NCBI GenBank assembly: GCA_947184155.2
Contig: CAMXCT020000458.1
Span: 434,001-498,000 of the forward strand
Source: Cladocopium goreaui
Lineage: Eukaryota; Sar; Dinophyceae; Suessiales; Symbiodiniaceae
Direction: 5' to 3'
Length of the DNA stretch: 64,000 nt
Positions 53,807 to 63,253 of this stretch are shown here, in pieces. The translations under genes and the position numbers were made by a program. The notes under the pieces were generated by a model. The model was not told the DNA's origin. It did not search any database and saw only the letters and a list, made by a program, of their open reading frames with translations. Positions within the stretch are counted from its first letter, which is position 1. Each line of letters starts with the position of its first letter.

Positions 53807-56800
53807 ATGCAGTCTGGATTAACTCCACCAAGTGAGAGTTCAGGTGCAGATAGGTCTAGGAGCTCTCCAGAAGACCCCAAATTACCTAGTGGTACTAGAA
53901 TACCTGCCGCTTCCACTATACTTGTTCCCCGAAGAGCATCTGGAAGTAACCTATCCCATAATATTCCCCAAGCTGAATCTTCTGACACCAGTATGGAGGA
54001 TAGGGGTGGGGCTAGGCGGAGAGCACGTTCAGGTCCTGATCCATCCAGTAGCAGCAGTAGGCACAATCCAAATGTTCCCATTGACCTTAATGCCACACAA
54101 GCGTCTTTCTTGGCAGGTGCAGCTGTAACCCAAGCGCATCAAGCGTCCTTAATAGCTAATAATGCTGCCGACGTAGCACTCTCATCACAACTAGAAGTTC
54201 AACATGCCCAACAGGTTGCCAAAGCCATCCATGCCGGGGCCGTGCAACAACAGTCTGATTTTGCTCAGGCTGCAGCGGCGTACCAACAGCAGGCCACACG
54301 TGCCTACTTGGCTCAGCAGGAGGAAGCTCGGGCTGCCATTGAGCAGAGGGATAGAAGTTTCCAACTTTTAGAGATGAGGGCCCACCAACAAGTTCAGGGG
54401 ATTCGTCATGAAGCTGAACGGGAAATATTGGCTAATAGGGGTGTAGTTCAAGAAAGGGCACAACAATGGGTTAATGATAACATTCGACCACTTCAACAAC
54501 AAATTGCAATTGGTTCACAACAGTTGGTTGATCGTGATAATCAGTTAATGGATAGGGAGATAAGGATAGCACGACTCCAATCCCAATTGGATGCCATCCA
54601 GCAACAGGGTGCCCATAACATCCCAGTTGCAACCCCGACCCCAATTCCTGAATCACCAATGACCGTTCATACCGAATTTGATTTGTTTGAGGGCCAAAAT
54701 AACCCTTTTACTTCAGACGTTATGGATGGATCAGCCACACCAATTCACACTCCACCTAGGCAACCAACAGGTATGTCTCCTAGGGAATCCCCTTTGATTC
54801 AGTTTAATCCTGTTTTGCCTGATGCAGCACAACCTGCGTCATCCACCCAAAATATGTCTAGTGTTCCAAGCATCCCCATAAGTTTTGGACCGCCTGTTTT
54901 GGTAGAAGCCCCCGAAGGCCTACCATTATCTTCTAGTGCTATTGTTCCCCTGCAGTCGGGTCTAGTACAACCTAGCCCTGTTCCGGCACCTAGTGCTGTG
55001 CAACTTAATGTTGGTACTGCGGCAAGTGAGCATTGTACAAATGAAGATCGCATTAGTGCGTTACAGGACCAAGTTTCACAACTTATGCAAGCGTTGCACA
55101 CACAGACACAACTTGTAGCACAACTGCAAGCGGCGAAAGCACCAATGCCTATAGCTCCACCACCTAGCACCCCTCAAGCTTTGGCCATGGGAGGTGCTGC
55201 TTTGAGCGCACCAATCGGACAGACTGCAGCATGTTCCGTCGTCGCGCCTTTGCCACAACAGGTGTTGCCACCAGGCCTGCCGCCGTTGCCTCTAAGTAAA
55301 GCTGGTCTTTTACCCCAAGGGTCTCCATATGTTTATAACTCTGGGTCCCAACGTTCTAAGCAGTCGGGTAGTTCCGAGTCCTCATCAGATTCTGATGCTG
55401 GGCCACCCCCACCAAATCCATATACTCAATGTAGGATTTGTGGAGAATTTCATGATGAAATTAACTGCCCATACTTAACTATGAACATGGGGGGAGAAGA
55501 TTTTTCGGACCAAGGGCTTGCGCAACCCCGTCCCGGAGATGCTGAAGTTAGGGACTATGCAGATGAGGAGGATAATACCATTAGAGTAAAATCACTCAAT
55601 GATTTGGTTTTTCCAAACCCTCCCGAAAATGCCGGTCAAGCTAGGGGATATGTTAATCAGGTCCTCATGGCCATCGGTAAGCTACAGAAAACCCCAGGTA
55701 ATGAAGTTTACCAATGGGCCCAAGAATGTATGACATCCACTGAAAATCAGCTAAAAACCGATCCACGCTTCCCACGCACGGATCGAGAAATCGCCTCAAA
55801 GCTTATAAAAACTTGCCGACGGGGTCGATTTGGCTTAATTTTTCAGCAAATGGTTGAATCTGAGCGCCTCTCTTCCGGCTCTATGCCGTGTGGACGCGTA
55901 ATGCTCCAAAAGATCTTTCACTATTTTCAACTGGAACGCGATAGAATTGGCATGTTGGGAGAACGCAACTTGTTATCGCTTCGCATCCCGGGAAATACGC
56001 ACCAAGATCTAGAGGCCTTCAGAGACAAGTATATTTATGTGATGTCTACAATACCAATCCAAGATTTACCGCGAGAGCAAACTCTTTTTAACCATTTAAT
56101 TGACGAACTCGAGCGGACCCCTATCATGGCTGCCAAAGTGTTGAAAGCCCGTGAAGCCCCACTCACCAGCCACCGCAGATCGACTAATTGGTTGTGGGAA
56201 AAAGTAGAGCTAGTTCTCCAACTTGACCAACAACGCAAGAATCGTATTGAGTTTGATAAACAGCTTAAGCTCAAGCCTGCGGAGGGATATCTTGGTACCA
56301 CTAACCCAAAAGTTGCAGGAGCCCCTGCCACCTCTGATCCTAAGGCTGCCCCAAAAGGTAATCCTAAGGCTGGTGTGCCTGGAGCCCCCGCTCCCAAAAA
56401 TGCTAATCCAAAATCTAAGGCAGACAAAGGTAAGAAGGTAGAGGCTGCTCCAGCGCCTCATGCTAAAGCTAAGGCCAAACCAAAGGCCAAAGCCAAGGGC
56501 ACAACCACTACTTCACCACCACCAAAAGCAGGCGCAACCACTCCAAGGAGTGCGGAGGCCAACAGGGTCGCCAATATGACCCCGGCCCAAAAGGCAAAAA
56601 CACCGTGTATGTTCTATGCCTACAACGCCTGCAAGGCGAAGCAGTGCGCCTTCTTGCATTCTGCCACCGAAAAGTATAAGGGGCCCCCACCCCGAGCATT
56701 ATCCAAGTCTAAGTCTACAACTAGCGTTCCTGGCAGTATGGCCACTATAGCTGCTGGCACAGCAGCTGTGCCCATTGTTGACGCTATGCCTTCCAAGCTT

Positions 56801-59800
56801 AACGGAGCAATCCCGTGGCTTTGGGACACTGCAGCCGGTAGGCATCTAATTGGCAAACAAGCCTTAACCCCAAAAATGAAAGAGTTTTTGCAACAATCTC
56901 CAAACCCAGTAGCTTTCGAGACAGGGGGGGGTAGCCAGGCTGGTCAAGAGTCAATCGCTTTTGACGGCAGCAAAATCTTAGAGGGAGAGGAGGTTTATGT
57001 CTTAAAAGATTGTCCACCAGCTCAGAGTATCGGCAAGACTGTTATGGATAAAGGTTATATGTTCGTTTGGGATCCCCGAGAAAATGTTCCATATCTAATT
57101 GCACCTGAGAACATCAATAGATGCAAACTTAAGGTTCCCCGCAATGCTAGGATTTGTGCCTCACGTGTTGTCGAATACGTTCCACAATATGATGAACAAC
57201 TTAGTCCGCGTAACTTTGTTCCAGCAGAAAGGTTAACCCCAGTTTCTACAGCTCTCCCAGCTGATCCTTTGCCGGATGAGGATTCTGGTTATTCACCTAG
57301 TTTTGCAGGCCAAGATGTCGCACGACTTGAAGAAGTTGCTGAGGCCGATGATCCAAAAGATGCAGCTGCATCCAGCAGCCCACATGCAAGTGTACCGGAA
57401 GGTGCTGCTCCTAGCGCGCCACCGCACCCTTTAGATGATAAGTTGCTTGTTGAGTTAGGTGATGGTATCCCTATCAAAGATGAAGTCTTGAAAAAGGAAG
57501 CCACTAGCTTAGAGCATCTTTTGACGCACTACCCCAAAAATCCATATTGCCCATTATGCCATATTGCTAAGGATACTGCAATGCGGGTCTCTCATGTTAA
57601 GGATGGTAAGTCCGATGATAAGATTGATCCACCAAAACAACCTTTTGAGCAATTGGCCACTGATGATGTTATCCTTGCAAAAGGGTCTGAGCATTTTGGA
57701 ACGGGGATAGGAGGGGTTAAAACACACCATGTGGTAAGGGACCTTTATTCCGGTGCACGAATAGCATATCCCCTATCAAAAAGAGATGTTGAATCACATG
57801 CCAAAAATTTTCGACATTTCGTGGGATTGAAAGCCAATGAACTTGCCACCCACACACTTATCAAAATGGACGAAGCGCAGGAATTGGAGCAGGCTGCCCA
57901 TCAGGTCGGCTTCGTTCCTGAGACGTCCCTTCCCAACCGTTGGCCGCACAACGCTCTCTTAGAGCGCGACATCCGGGAGGAGAAAGAGTGTTGCAGGGTC
58001 GTTCATTTACAATCTGGTTTGCCCTATGAGTATCACACATACAGTTACCCATACGCATGTCTTTCCATGACTTTTGATAGACCTTCTATTGTGGACCCTG
58101 AAAAGACCCAATGGGAAGCTCTTACACGTGAAAAGTTTGATGGCAAGCGTTTGTGTTTTGGTCAACTTGTGTACTATCGCAAGAAGCATCCAACAAAAAG
58201 GACCTTAGAACCCAATATGGCTCCTGGTTTGTTTCTTGGTTGGCGAATCGATTCTGGTTTTCGTTATAGGTATGTTGTTCGGATATTAGATTATCAAGAG
58301 TTTCGAACTAGAGGTGCTTCACGTGTTTCCGATGTACCCGAGCCTGAACTATACCTTCCAGATGGTGATGCCTATTTTCCCGTCGGTTTTTCGAAGCATC
58401 AGGCCTTGATCAGGGGGGATGATCCCGATGATGTTAAACTTCCTGAAATAGCCCTGCAAAATGTTCCGTTTCCACCAGACGGCGGTTTAGCTTCCCCATC
58501 TACACCCGGCCCCAAACCTAGATCGGTTTATATCACCTTAGACCGCATCATAAAGTTTAAGGAGACTCCCGGTTGTACAGGGTGTAAGAATAAGACTCGG
58601 TACCACAATGCAGAGTGCCGTAAACGGTTCCAGAAACTAGTTGATGAAGAAAAGGAGCTGGAAGCCAAGTCAAAGCCCATATCAGAGTCGGTAGTTGCAG
58701 AACCTCCGACCGAGGTTCCTAGTGCGCTTGAGGATGCCCCCGTGGGACCACCACCGGAGGACAGTGTATTTGATGATGAAGGTGAAATCACAATTGCTGT
58801 TCCTTATAGCGTCTCTGGTGCTGCCACCTTGCCCCAGACTGCTCCCAGCTGCGCTGAATTATGTAGGGATTCCTTGCCAGTGTTCGGTGCACAGCCCGTG
58901 CCTGCATGCCCCGCAGTTAATCAGCCTCCTAAGAATAACAATAACCGTCGTAAGCGACGTGCCTTGAAGAAAAGCCAGAAATCCAATGAGAGATCAACAC
59001 TGTTTGAGTTTGCATGTTCCCTCAACTCACAGCTTGGGTTGACAAGTGAGCAATGTAATATAAATCACATTGGGTTATGCAAGGAAAGGATAGACTTAAG
59101 TGATGAGAATCAATGTTCCCAACTTGATTATCAAATAGGTGAAGCCGCAAAAGTTGCACCACCTAATCTTTGGTCGTCCATACCATGCACGTCTGGTTCG
59201 CCTTGGCAGTATATCAATAGACGGAAGGGAGGAGCTGCTTATATGAAAAGATTAGCGCTCCAACTCCGAGAATCGAAACGACTTTTCAAAAGCTTTACCA
59301 AAAGGGCAGAATTAGTTTTGAAACTAGGAGGCACTGTTTCTTTTGAATGGCCACGTCCCTCAACTGGCTGGAAGAGACCAGATGTCGTAGCTTTCTTTAA
59401 TTCTCACCCTGAGTTTATGGAAGTTGATTTCGATGGTTGTGCAGTAGGTCTTAAGTCCAAGAAAGGTGTTCCCATCAAAAAGCCTTGGAGAGTCCGAACC
59501 ACTTCCCAAAGAATAGTAGATGTTTTTAAAGATAAAAAGTGCAGTTGTGAACAGCCACATGAAAAGTGTGAAGGTTCGGAAACGGCGCGATCAGCTATGT
59601 ATCCTGCAGAGATGGCATTTTTGATTACCCAAGCGCTGTACCCTGCTAAGTGTTCTCAACAACATGCTCCCGCAATGCCATGCGCTCCACTTTCAACCGA
59701 ACCTCAAGAGCACCGCGAAGTTGAACAACATCTTAAACATGTGTCCCCACTAGCTGGTTTTGAGGATCTTGCAGTTGCCATTGAAACAGATCCAACAGTG

Positions 59801-61630
59801 AACTGCTTAGTGTCGGAGCTTCTAGACCATGAGCGTTTGTTGTCACAAGCTTTCGGGCATGAAGATAACAATGAACCCTCTAAAGAGGTTCAAGCTATGG
59901 TAACTAAGTTGCTGTCCAGGGCCGAGATGTTATCCAACCCCCAAGCCCTTGATGCTGTTAAGGTCGAGGCCGATGGACTGATCAAGGCAGGAACGTGGTC
60001 ACTTGATTCCGTTCGGGAAAAGGAAGATGTACGCGCCGAGGCCAAGCGCACAGGAGTGTCCGTTCATTTCGGGCAACTCATGACCATAGCGTCCATTAAA
60101 TTCTTCGAGCTTGCGCAGCACCTGCAAGAGATGAAGGGCAGGATCGTCTATAGGGGCGACTGCGCAAAGGACGAACATGGCGCTGCAGCGGTCTACCAGG
60201 AGCTAGGGGCAAACCCGACTTCGGTCCAAGGTTTAAATGCTTGTTTGGCATACGGTTCCCTGCCAGGTAATAGCTCATCCGCAGCCGATGCTGTAAAGGC
60301 TTACGTTCAAGCACTCCTGTCTTCAAAGTACAAGACCTGGATAGAACTCCCGCCTGAGCTAAGACCAAAACATTGGCGAGATAAGTTTGTTAAACCTGTA
60401 GTCCTCCTAGTTAAAGCCTTATATGGTCATCCTGATGCCGGTGGCCTTTGGGAGCAGCACCTAAAGAAAATTATCCGCAACCTAGGTGGCCAAGAGGTAC
60501 CTGAATACCCTGGTAACTTCTTTTTCCTAGATACTAAGTTGTTGCTTTCCACCTATGTAGATGATCTCACGCTTGCTGGTCCCACTGACCAACATGACGC
60601 CTTCTGGGCAAAGCTGACATCTGTTGTGGATATTGAACCACCTGAACCAATATACCGAATTTTAGGTCGCAATCATCTAGTAATGCCATTGCCCAAAACC
60701 GAGGGTTCCGAGGAATGTGCTGCGTTTCGCGCACAAGAAGCCTTAGTCTTTGACATGCTAGATTATGCACACCAAACAGTTGATCTTTATAAGTCCATCA
60801 CCAACACCAAAAGTTTGAAGCATGCTGCCACTCCTTTTGTACCTGATGGTTCTGTCTCTGTTGAAGATGAAGAGGCTAAAGGTGAACTGGCACCCAATGC
60901 ATGCCGCATTCTTATGAAGGCGTTGTGGCTTGGTCGGCTGTCCAGACCTGATATAATCAAACCCATAAATGATTTAGCCACTAAAGTGCAGTCTTGGTCC
61001 AGGGGGGACGATAAGAGGTTGTTAAGACTCATCCAATACATAGACTCTACACCCCAATACCGTCTAGTGGGTACCATCAAAGATAATCCCGAAGATCTTG
61101 AGTTACGTTTATACGTTGACGCAGATTTCGCCGGTGATCGTCTTAGTGGAAAATCCACATCCGGTGGGTATTTAGTTCTATATGGGCCTAACTCCTTCTT
61201 CCCTCTTGCGTGGGTCAGCAAACGCCAAACATCCACATCCCGTTCTACAACAGAATCAGAAGTGGTTTCATTGGCTTATTCCCTTTACCAAGAAGGCCTG
61301 CCGGCCCTGCAACTATGGGAGCTTCTCCTAGGGCGCACCGTGACGCTTAGAGTCTTAGAAGATAACCAAGCTACCATCCTGGTAGTACGTAAAGGTTATT
61401 CCCCTAAGCTTAGGCACATCACCCGCACCCATAAGGTTAATTTGTCCGGGCTGTCCGAAGTCTTCCGTGATGACTCAGCCGAGCTTGAGTACTGTCAGAC
61501 CGACAGTCAGGCTGCGGACATCTTCACCAAAGCGTTGCCACCCCAAAAGTGGGCCCCGGCACTGCGCTTGCTTGGCATCCGCGTAGATTTAGGTAGTGAA
61601 CTTAAACCCAAGGGAGGGGCAGCTACCTAG
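53807..61630 (+). CDS. ORF2: Gag-Pol polyprotein (Ty1/copia type)
   Basis: 2607 codons, uninterrupted. Order: Gln/Ala-rich coiled coil (about 115-265); zinc knuckle C542-x2-C545-x3-H549-x4-C554 placed before the capsid-like segment; Gag helices (about 595-850); CCCH finger C934-x7-C-x4-C-x3-H951; aspartic protease with DTAAGRHLIG (Asp1007; Gly expected at the third position is Ala); integrase HHCC-like H1237-x3-H1241-x6-C1248-x2-C1251; integrase core with D1286 or D1287, D1355 and E1386 in HNALLERD; a linker with C1590-x2-C and a Cys cluster at 1912; RT (about 2050-2330) with YGHPDAGGLW (2206) and YVDD (2250-2253); RNase H with YVDADFAGD (Asp2438), RSTTESE and EDNQA (Asp2519); ADIFTKALP near the end. 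D1355-E1386 spacing is 30 residues, not 35. The stop lies inside the last hairpin motif copy. Confidence 0.95.
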   Translation: MQSGLTPPSESSGADRSRSSPEDPKLPSGTRIPAASTILVPRRASGSNLSHNIPQAESSDTSMEDRGGARRRARSGPDPSSSSSRHNPNVPIDLNATQASFLAGAAVTQAHQASLIANNAADVALSSQLEVQHAQQVAKAIHAGAVQQQSDFAQAAAAYQQQATRAYLAQQEEARAAIEQRDRSFQLLEMRAHQQVQGIRHEAEREILANRGVVQERAQQWVNDNIRPLQQQIAIGSQQLVDRDNQLMDREIRIARLQSQLDAIQQQGAHNIPVATPTPIPESPMTVHTEFDLFEGQNNPFTSDVMDGSATPIHTPPRQPTGMSPRESPLIQFNPVLPDAAQPASSTQNMSSVPSIPISFGPPVLVEAPEGLPLSSSAIVPLQSGLVQPSPVPAPSAVQLNVGTAASEHCTNEDRISALQDQVSQLMQALHTQTQLVAQLQAAKAPMPIAPPPSTPQALAMGGAALSAPIGQTAACSVVAPLPQQVLPPGLPPLPLSKAGLLPQGSPYVYNSGSQRSKQSGSSESSSDSDAGPPPPNPYTQCRICGEFHDEINCPYLTMNMGGEDFSDQGLAQPRPGDAEVRDYADEEDNTIRVKSLNDLVFPNPPENAGQARGYVNQVLMAIGKLQKTPGNEVYQWAQECMTSTENQLKTDPRFPRTDREIASKLIKTCRRGRFGLIFQQMVESERLSSGSMPCGRVMLQKIFHYFQLERDRIGMLGERNLLSLRIPGNTHQDLEAFRDKYIYVMSTIPIQDLPREQTLFNHLIDELERTPIMAAKVLKAREAPLTSHRRSTNWLWEKVELVLQLDQQRKNRIEFDKQLKLKPAEGYLGTTNPKVAGAPATSDPKAAPKGNPKAGVPGAPAPKNANPKSKADKGKKVEAAPAPHAKAKAKPKAKAKGTTTTSPPPKAGATTPRSAEANRVANMTPAQKAKTPCMFYAYNACKAKQCAFLHSATEKYKGPPPRALSKSKSTTSVPGSMATIAAGTAAVPIVDAMPSKLNGAIPWLWDTAAGRHLIGKQALTPKMKEFLQQSPNPVAFETGGGSQAGQESIAFDGSKILEGEEVYVLKDCPPAQSIGKTVMDKGYMFVWDPRENVPYLIAPENINRCKLKVPRNARICASRVVEYVPQYDEQLSPRNFVPAERLTPVSTALPADPLPDEDSGYSPSFAGQDVARLEEVAEADDPKDAAASSSPHASVPEGAAPSAPPHPLDDKLLVELGDGIPIKDEVLKKEATSLEHLLTHYPKNPYCPLCHIAKDTAMRVSHVKDGKSDDKIDPPKQPFEQLATDDVILAKGSEHFGTGIGGVKTHHVVRDLYSGARIAYPLSKRDVESHAKNFRHFVGLKANELATHTLIKMDEAQELEQAAHQVGFVPETSLPNRWPHNALLERDIREEKECCRVVHLQSGLPYEYHTYSYPYACLSMTFDRPSIVDPEKTQWEALTREKFDGKRLCFGQLVYYRKKHPTKRTLEPNMAPGLFLGWRIDSGFRYRYVVRILDYQEFRTRGASRVSDVPEPELYLPDGDAYFPVGFSKHQALIRGDDPDDVKLPEIALQNVPFPPDGGLASPSTPGPKPRSVYITLDRIIKFKETPGCTGCKNKTRYHNAECRKRFQKLVDEEKELEAKSKPISESVVAEPPTEVPSALEDAPVGPPPEDSVFDDEGEITIAVPYSVSGAATLPQTAPSCAELCRDSLPVFGAQPVPACPAVNQPPKNNNNRRKRRALKKSQKSNERSTLFEFACSLNSQLGLTSEQCNINHIGLCKERIDLSDENQCSQLDYQIGEAAKVAPPNLWSSIPCTSGSPWQYINRRKGGAAYMKRLALQLRESKRLFKSFTKRAELVLKLGGTVSFEWPRPSTGWKRPDVVAFFNSHPEFMEVDFDGCAVGLKSKKGVPIKKPWRVRTTSQRIVDVFKDKKCSCEQPHEKCEGSETARSAMYPAEMAFLITQALYPAKCSQQHAPAMPCAPLSTEPQEHREVEQHLKHVSPLAGFEDLAVAIETDPTVNCLVSELLDHERLLSQAFGHEDNNEPSKEVQAMVTKLLSRAEMLSNPQALDAVKVEADGLIKAGTWSLDSVREKEDVRAEAKRTGVSVHFGQLMTIASIKFFELAQHLQEMKGRIVYRGDCAKDEHGAAAVYQELGANPTSVQGLNACLAYGSLPGNSSSAADAVKAYVQALLSSKYKTWIELPPELRPKHWRDKFVKPVVLLVKALYGHPDAGGLWEQHLKKIIRNLGGQEVPEYPGNFFFLDTKLLLSTYVDDLTLAGPTDQHDAFWAKLTSVVDIEPPEPIYRILGRNHLVMPLPKTEGSEECAAFRAQEALVFDMLDYAHQTVDLYKSITNTKSLKHAATPFVPDGSVSVEDEEAKGELAPNACRILMKALWLGRLSRPDIIKPINDLATKVQSWSRGDDKRLLRLIQYIDSTPQYRLVGTIKDNPEDLELRLYVDADFAGDRLSGKSTSGGYLVLYGPNSFFPLAWVSKRQTSTSRSTTESEVVSLAYSLYQEGLPALQLWELLLGRTVTLRVLEDNQATILVVRKGYSPKLRHITRTHKVNLSGLSEVFRDDSAELEYCQTDSQAADIFTKALPPQKWAPALRLLGIRVDLGSELKPKGGAAT

Positions 61631-61677
61631 CGCCCTAACCTGTATACTAGTTGCCAGCGTTAGATCGGGTAGGGGGG
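61631..61677 (+). other. 3' untranslated segment and polypurine tract
   Basis: 47 bp between the ORF2 stop and the right LTR. It ends in GGGTAGGGGGG (61667-61677), which is placed as the polypurine tract for plus-strand priming. Confidence 0.75.
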
Positions 61678-61996
61678 AGTAGAAATATTACGACCCCTAT
61701 ACCACCACTGTATATACTAGTATTAGTTCACTCCTTACTGTTGCTATGATTCCAACTCCACAAGAGTATTGTACAGTACTCCAACAGTAGTCGCAACCTA
61801 TAGCTAGAAGCGTTAGCCATAGGTAGAGCCCGTAGTGTAGGTAGGAAATGGTTACCCCTTAACCAGCAGGGTCCGTAACCATAGTAGCCCACCGAACATA
61901 TCTGGCTCAAGCGCTCCGCAGTAAAAGGAGCGTTTGCAACATCTATGGGACAGGGGAGATTAATTGGTTGTTTCTTGTTTTTCCCCCTGTTTCTCT
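61678..61996 (+). repeat. 3' LTR
   Basis: 319 bp, identical to the 5' LTR except G instead of C at 61764. At roughly 0.3 percent difference the insertion is young. Confidence 0.93.
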
Positions 61997-62001
61997 TTAA
62001 A
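61997..62001. repeat. Target-site duplication, right (TTAAA)
   Basis: Matches 49018-49022. The flanking text continues ACATCATAAAA. Confidence 0.8.
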
Positions 62002-63179
62002 ACATCATAAAAAATCAACTAGCGAAAATGATCATAATCTCCGTGGGATTTCTTGGCAGTTTTTTTTTGTCCCAAAGTCACCAAGTTCGAGCATCCACGC
62101 GTGAAGTTTTTCTGCCCTTTGTTGAGTTTAAGCCTCCCAGAAACCATGGTGGATGATGGTGGACCATAAAGGAAATGTGCCATGATCCCAGTGGAGGACA
62201 GCGAGGACAGCTTATCACTGAAGTGGTTGCAGATATTAACCTGCAATGGTATGAACATTAATATAATATGGCATGAGAATCATGACTATTCCAAATATAT
62301 TAAATGACGACCGCGTTTGAAATAATGTGAAGCCACTGAAGAATGAAATAAACTATCCACCTCAAATTACATCAGTTTACGGTAGAAACAGCTGTCAAAG
62401 ATGCAAGTGGAGAACCGCAATTTGGTTGCTGCAGCAATTGATCTGGCTCACCGGTAGCCAGTTTTCCCTGCTGACCGGCCAAGGGGTTCATAGGACCTAC
62501 GGTTCCCAAAAAGCAGGCCATCTTTCGAAGGAACTTCACTCCGACATGCAGAAAAGTAGCCTCCAAAAACATGGAGAATCCTCCGGACATCTGCCGTGAA
62601 CTGCTGGTTTTTTGTTCGGATGGTTCGCCACGGAGTACCCCGGATCCACCTGGCAGCGTCTGAATTCAACTAGCTTTAGATCGCAATGAGACTTGTCTGC
62701 TTGGCCTTGGCGATTCTGCACCTTTCGGCAGTTCCACAGTGTCTTGGCTCTGCATGAGATGAGACATGTCCGGGATTTTGCCAGACCTTTTTTAATTAAG
62801 ATCTGGTAAATGGATGTAAATGGGGCATGGAATTATGATATTTTATGCAATTTTTATGCTAATTATATGGGTTTACCGTTTTTGTTTTCCCAATTGATCA
62901 TCAGGTCCCCGCATTTGTCCGGCTTCCTCCCTTTTTGAATTCCAACAGCCAGATGCAGATACTGTGTGGTTTTTTTTGCGCAGAGCTCATCATGCTGAAT
63001 AGAAAGGTAATAAGGATAAGTTGTCAGAAAAGGACCATGCTTCTTGGTCTTTTATATGCCTACATAATTGAGTCGTCCACCATGAAAATTCACATTGGCC
63101 CAGCATCATGGAAGCCAACACACAAGTCATCATTCAGCTGGGAACATGATTTCTGGGTTTGTGGCTGACATCATTTTAG
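62002..63179. other. Downstream flank, nothing firm
   Basis: No clear exon. A plus-strand frame at 62327-62599 is open for 90 codons and has Cys-x2-Cys near its start, but it lacks a domain. A weak acceptor TCATCAG|G at 62912-62914 precedes a short open frame (PRICPASSLFEFQQPDADTV). Confidence 0.45.
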
Positions 63180-63253
63180 GAAATCCTACGGAGATTTTCT
63201 GGACGAAATCCTGGCTCCTGGACTGGCTCAAATGGATCTTCGTATCAACCAAG
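63180..63253 (+). CDS. Isolated exon candidate
   Basis: Bounded by CATTTTAG|G and AACCAAG|GT. One frame reads KSYGDFLDEILAPGLAQMDL then RINQ, a balanced, protein-like sequence. A second frame is also open. No family is recognised. If real it starts or belongs to the next gene on the plus strand. Confidence 0.4.

Larger units (their letters stand above)
49023..61996 (+). mobile_element. Near-intact Ty1/copia-type LTR retrotransposon, 13 kb
   Basis: The 12,974-bp element has 319-bp LTRs differing at one base, a TTAAA target duplication, a primer-binding-like site after the left LTR and a purine tract before the right LTR. Its order protease, integrase, RT, RNase H defines Ty1/copia. It is larger than typical copia elements because it carries an extra 1357-codon ORF upstream of Gag-Pol. 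Both long ORFs are unbroken, so it may be an autonomous, recently active copy. Orientation is the same as the host gene. Confidence 0.95.
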
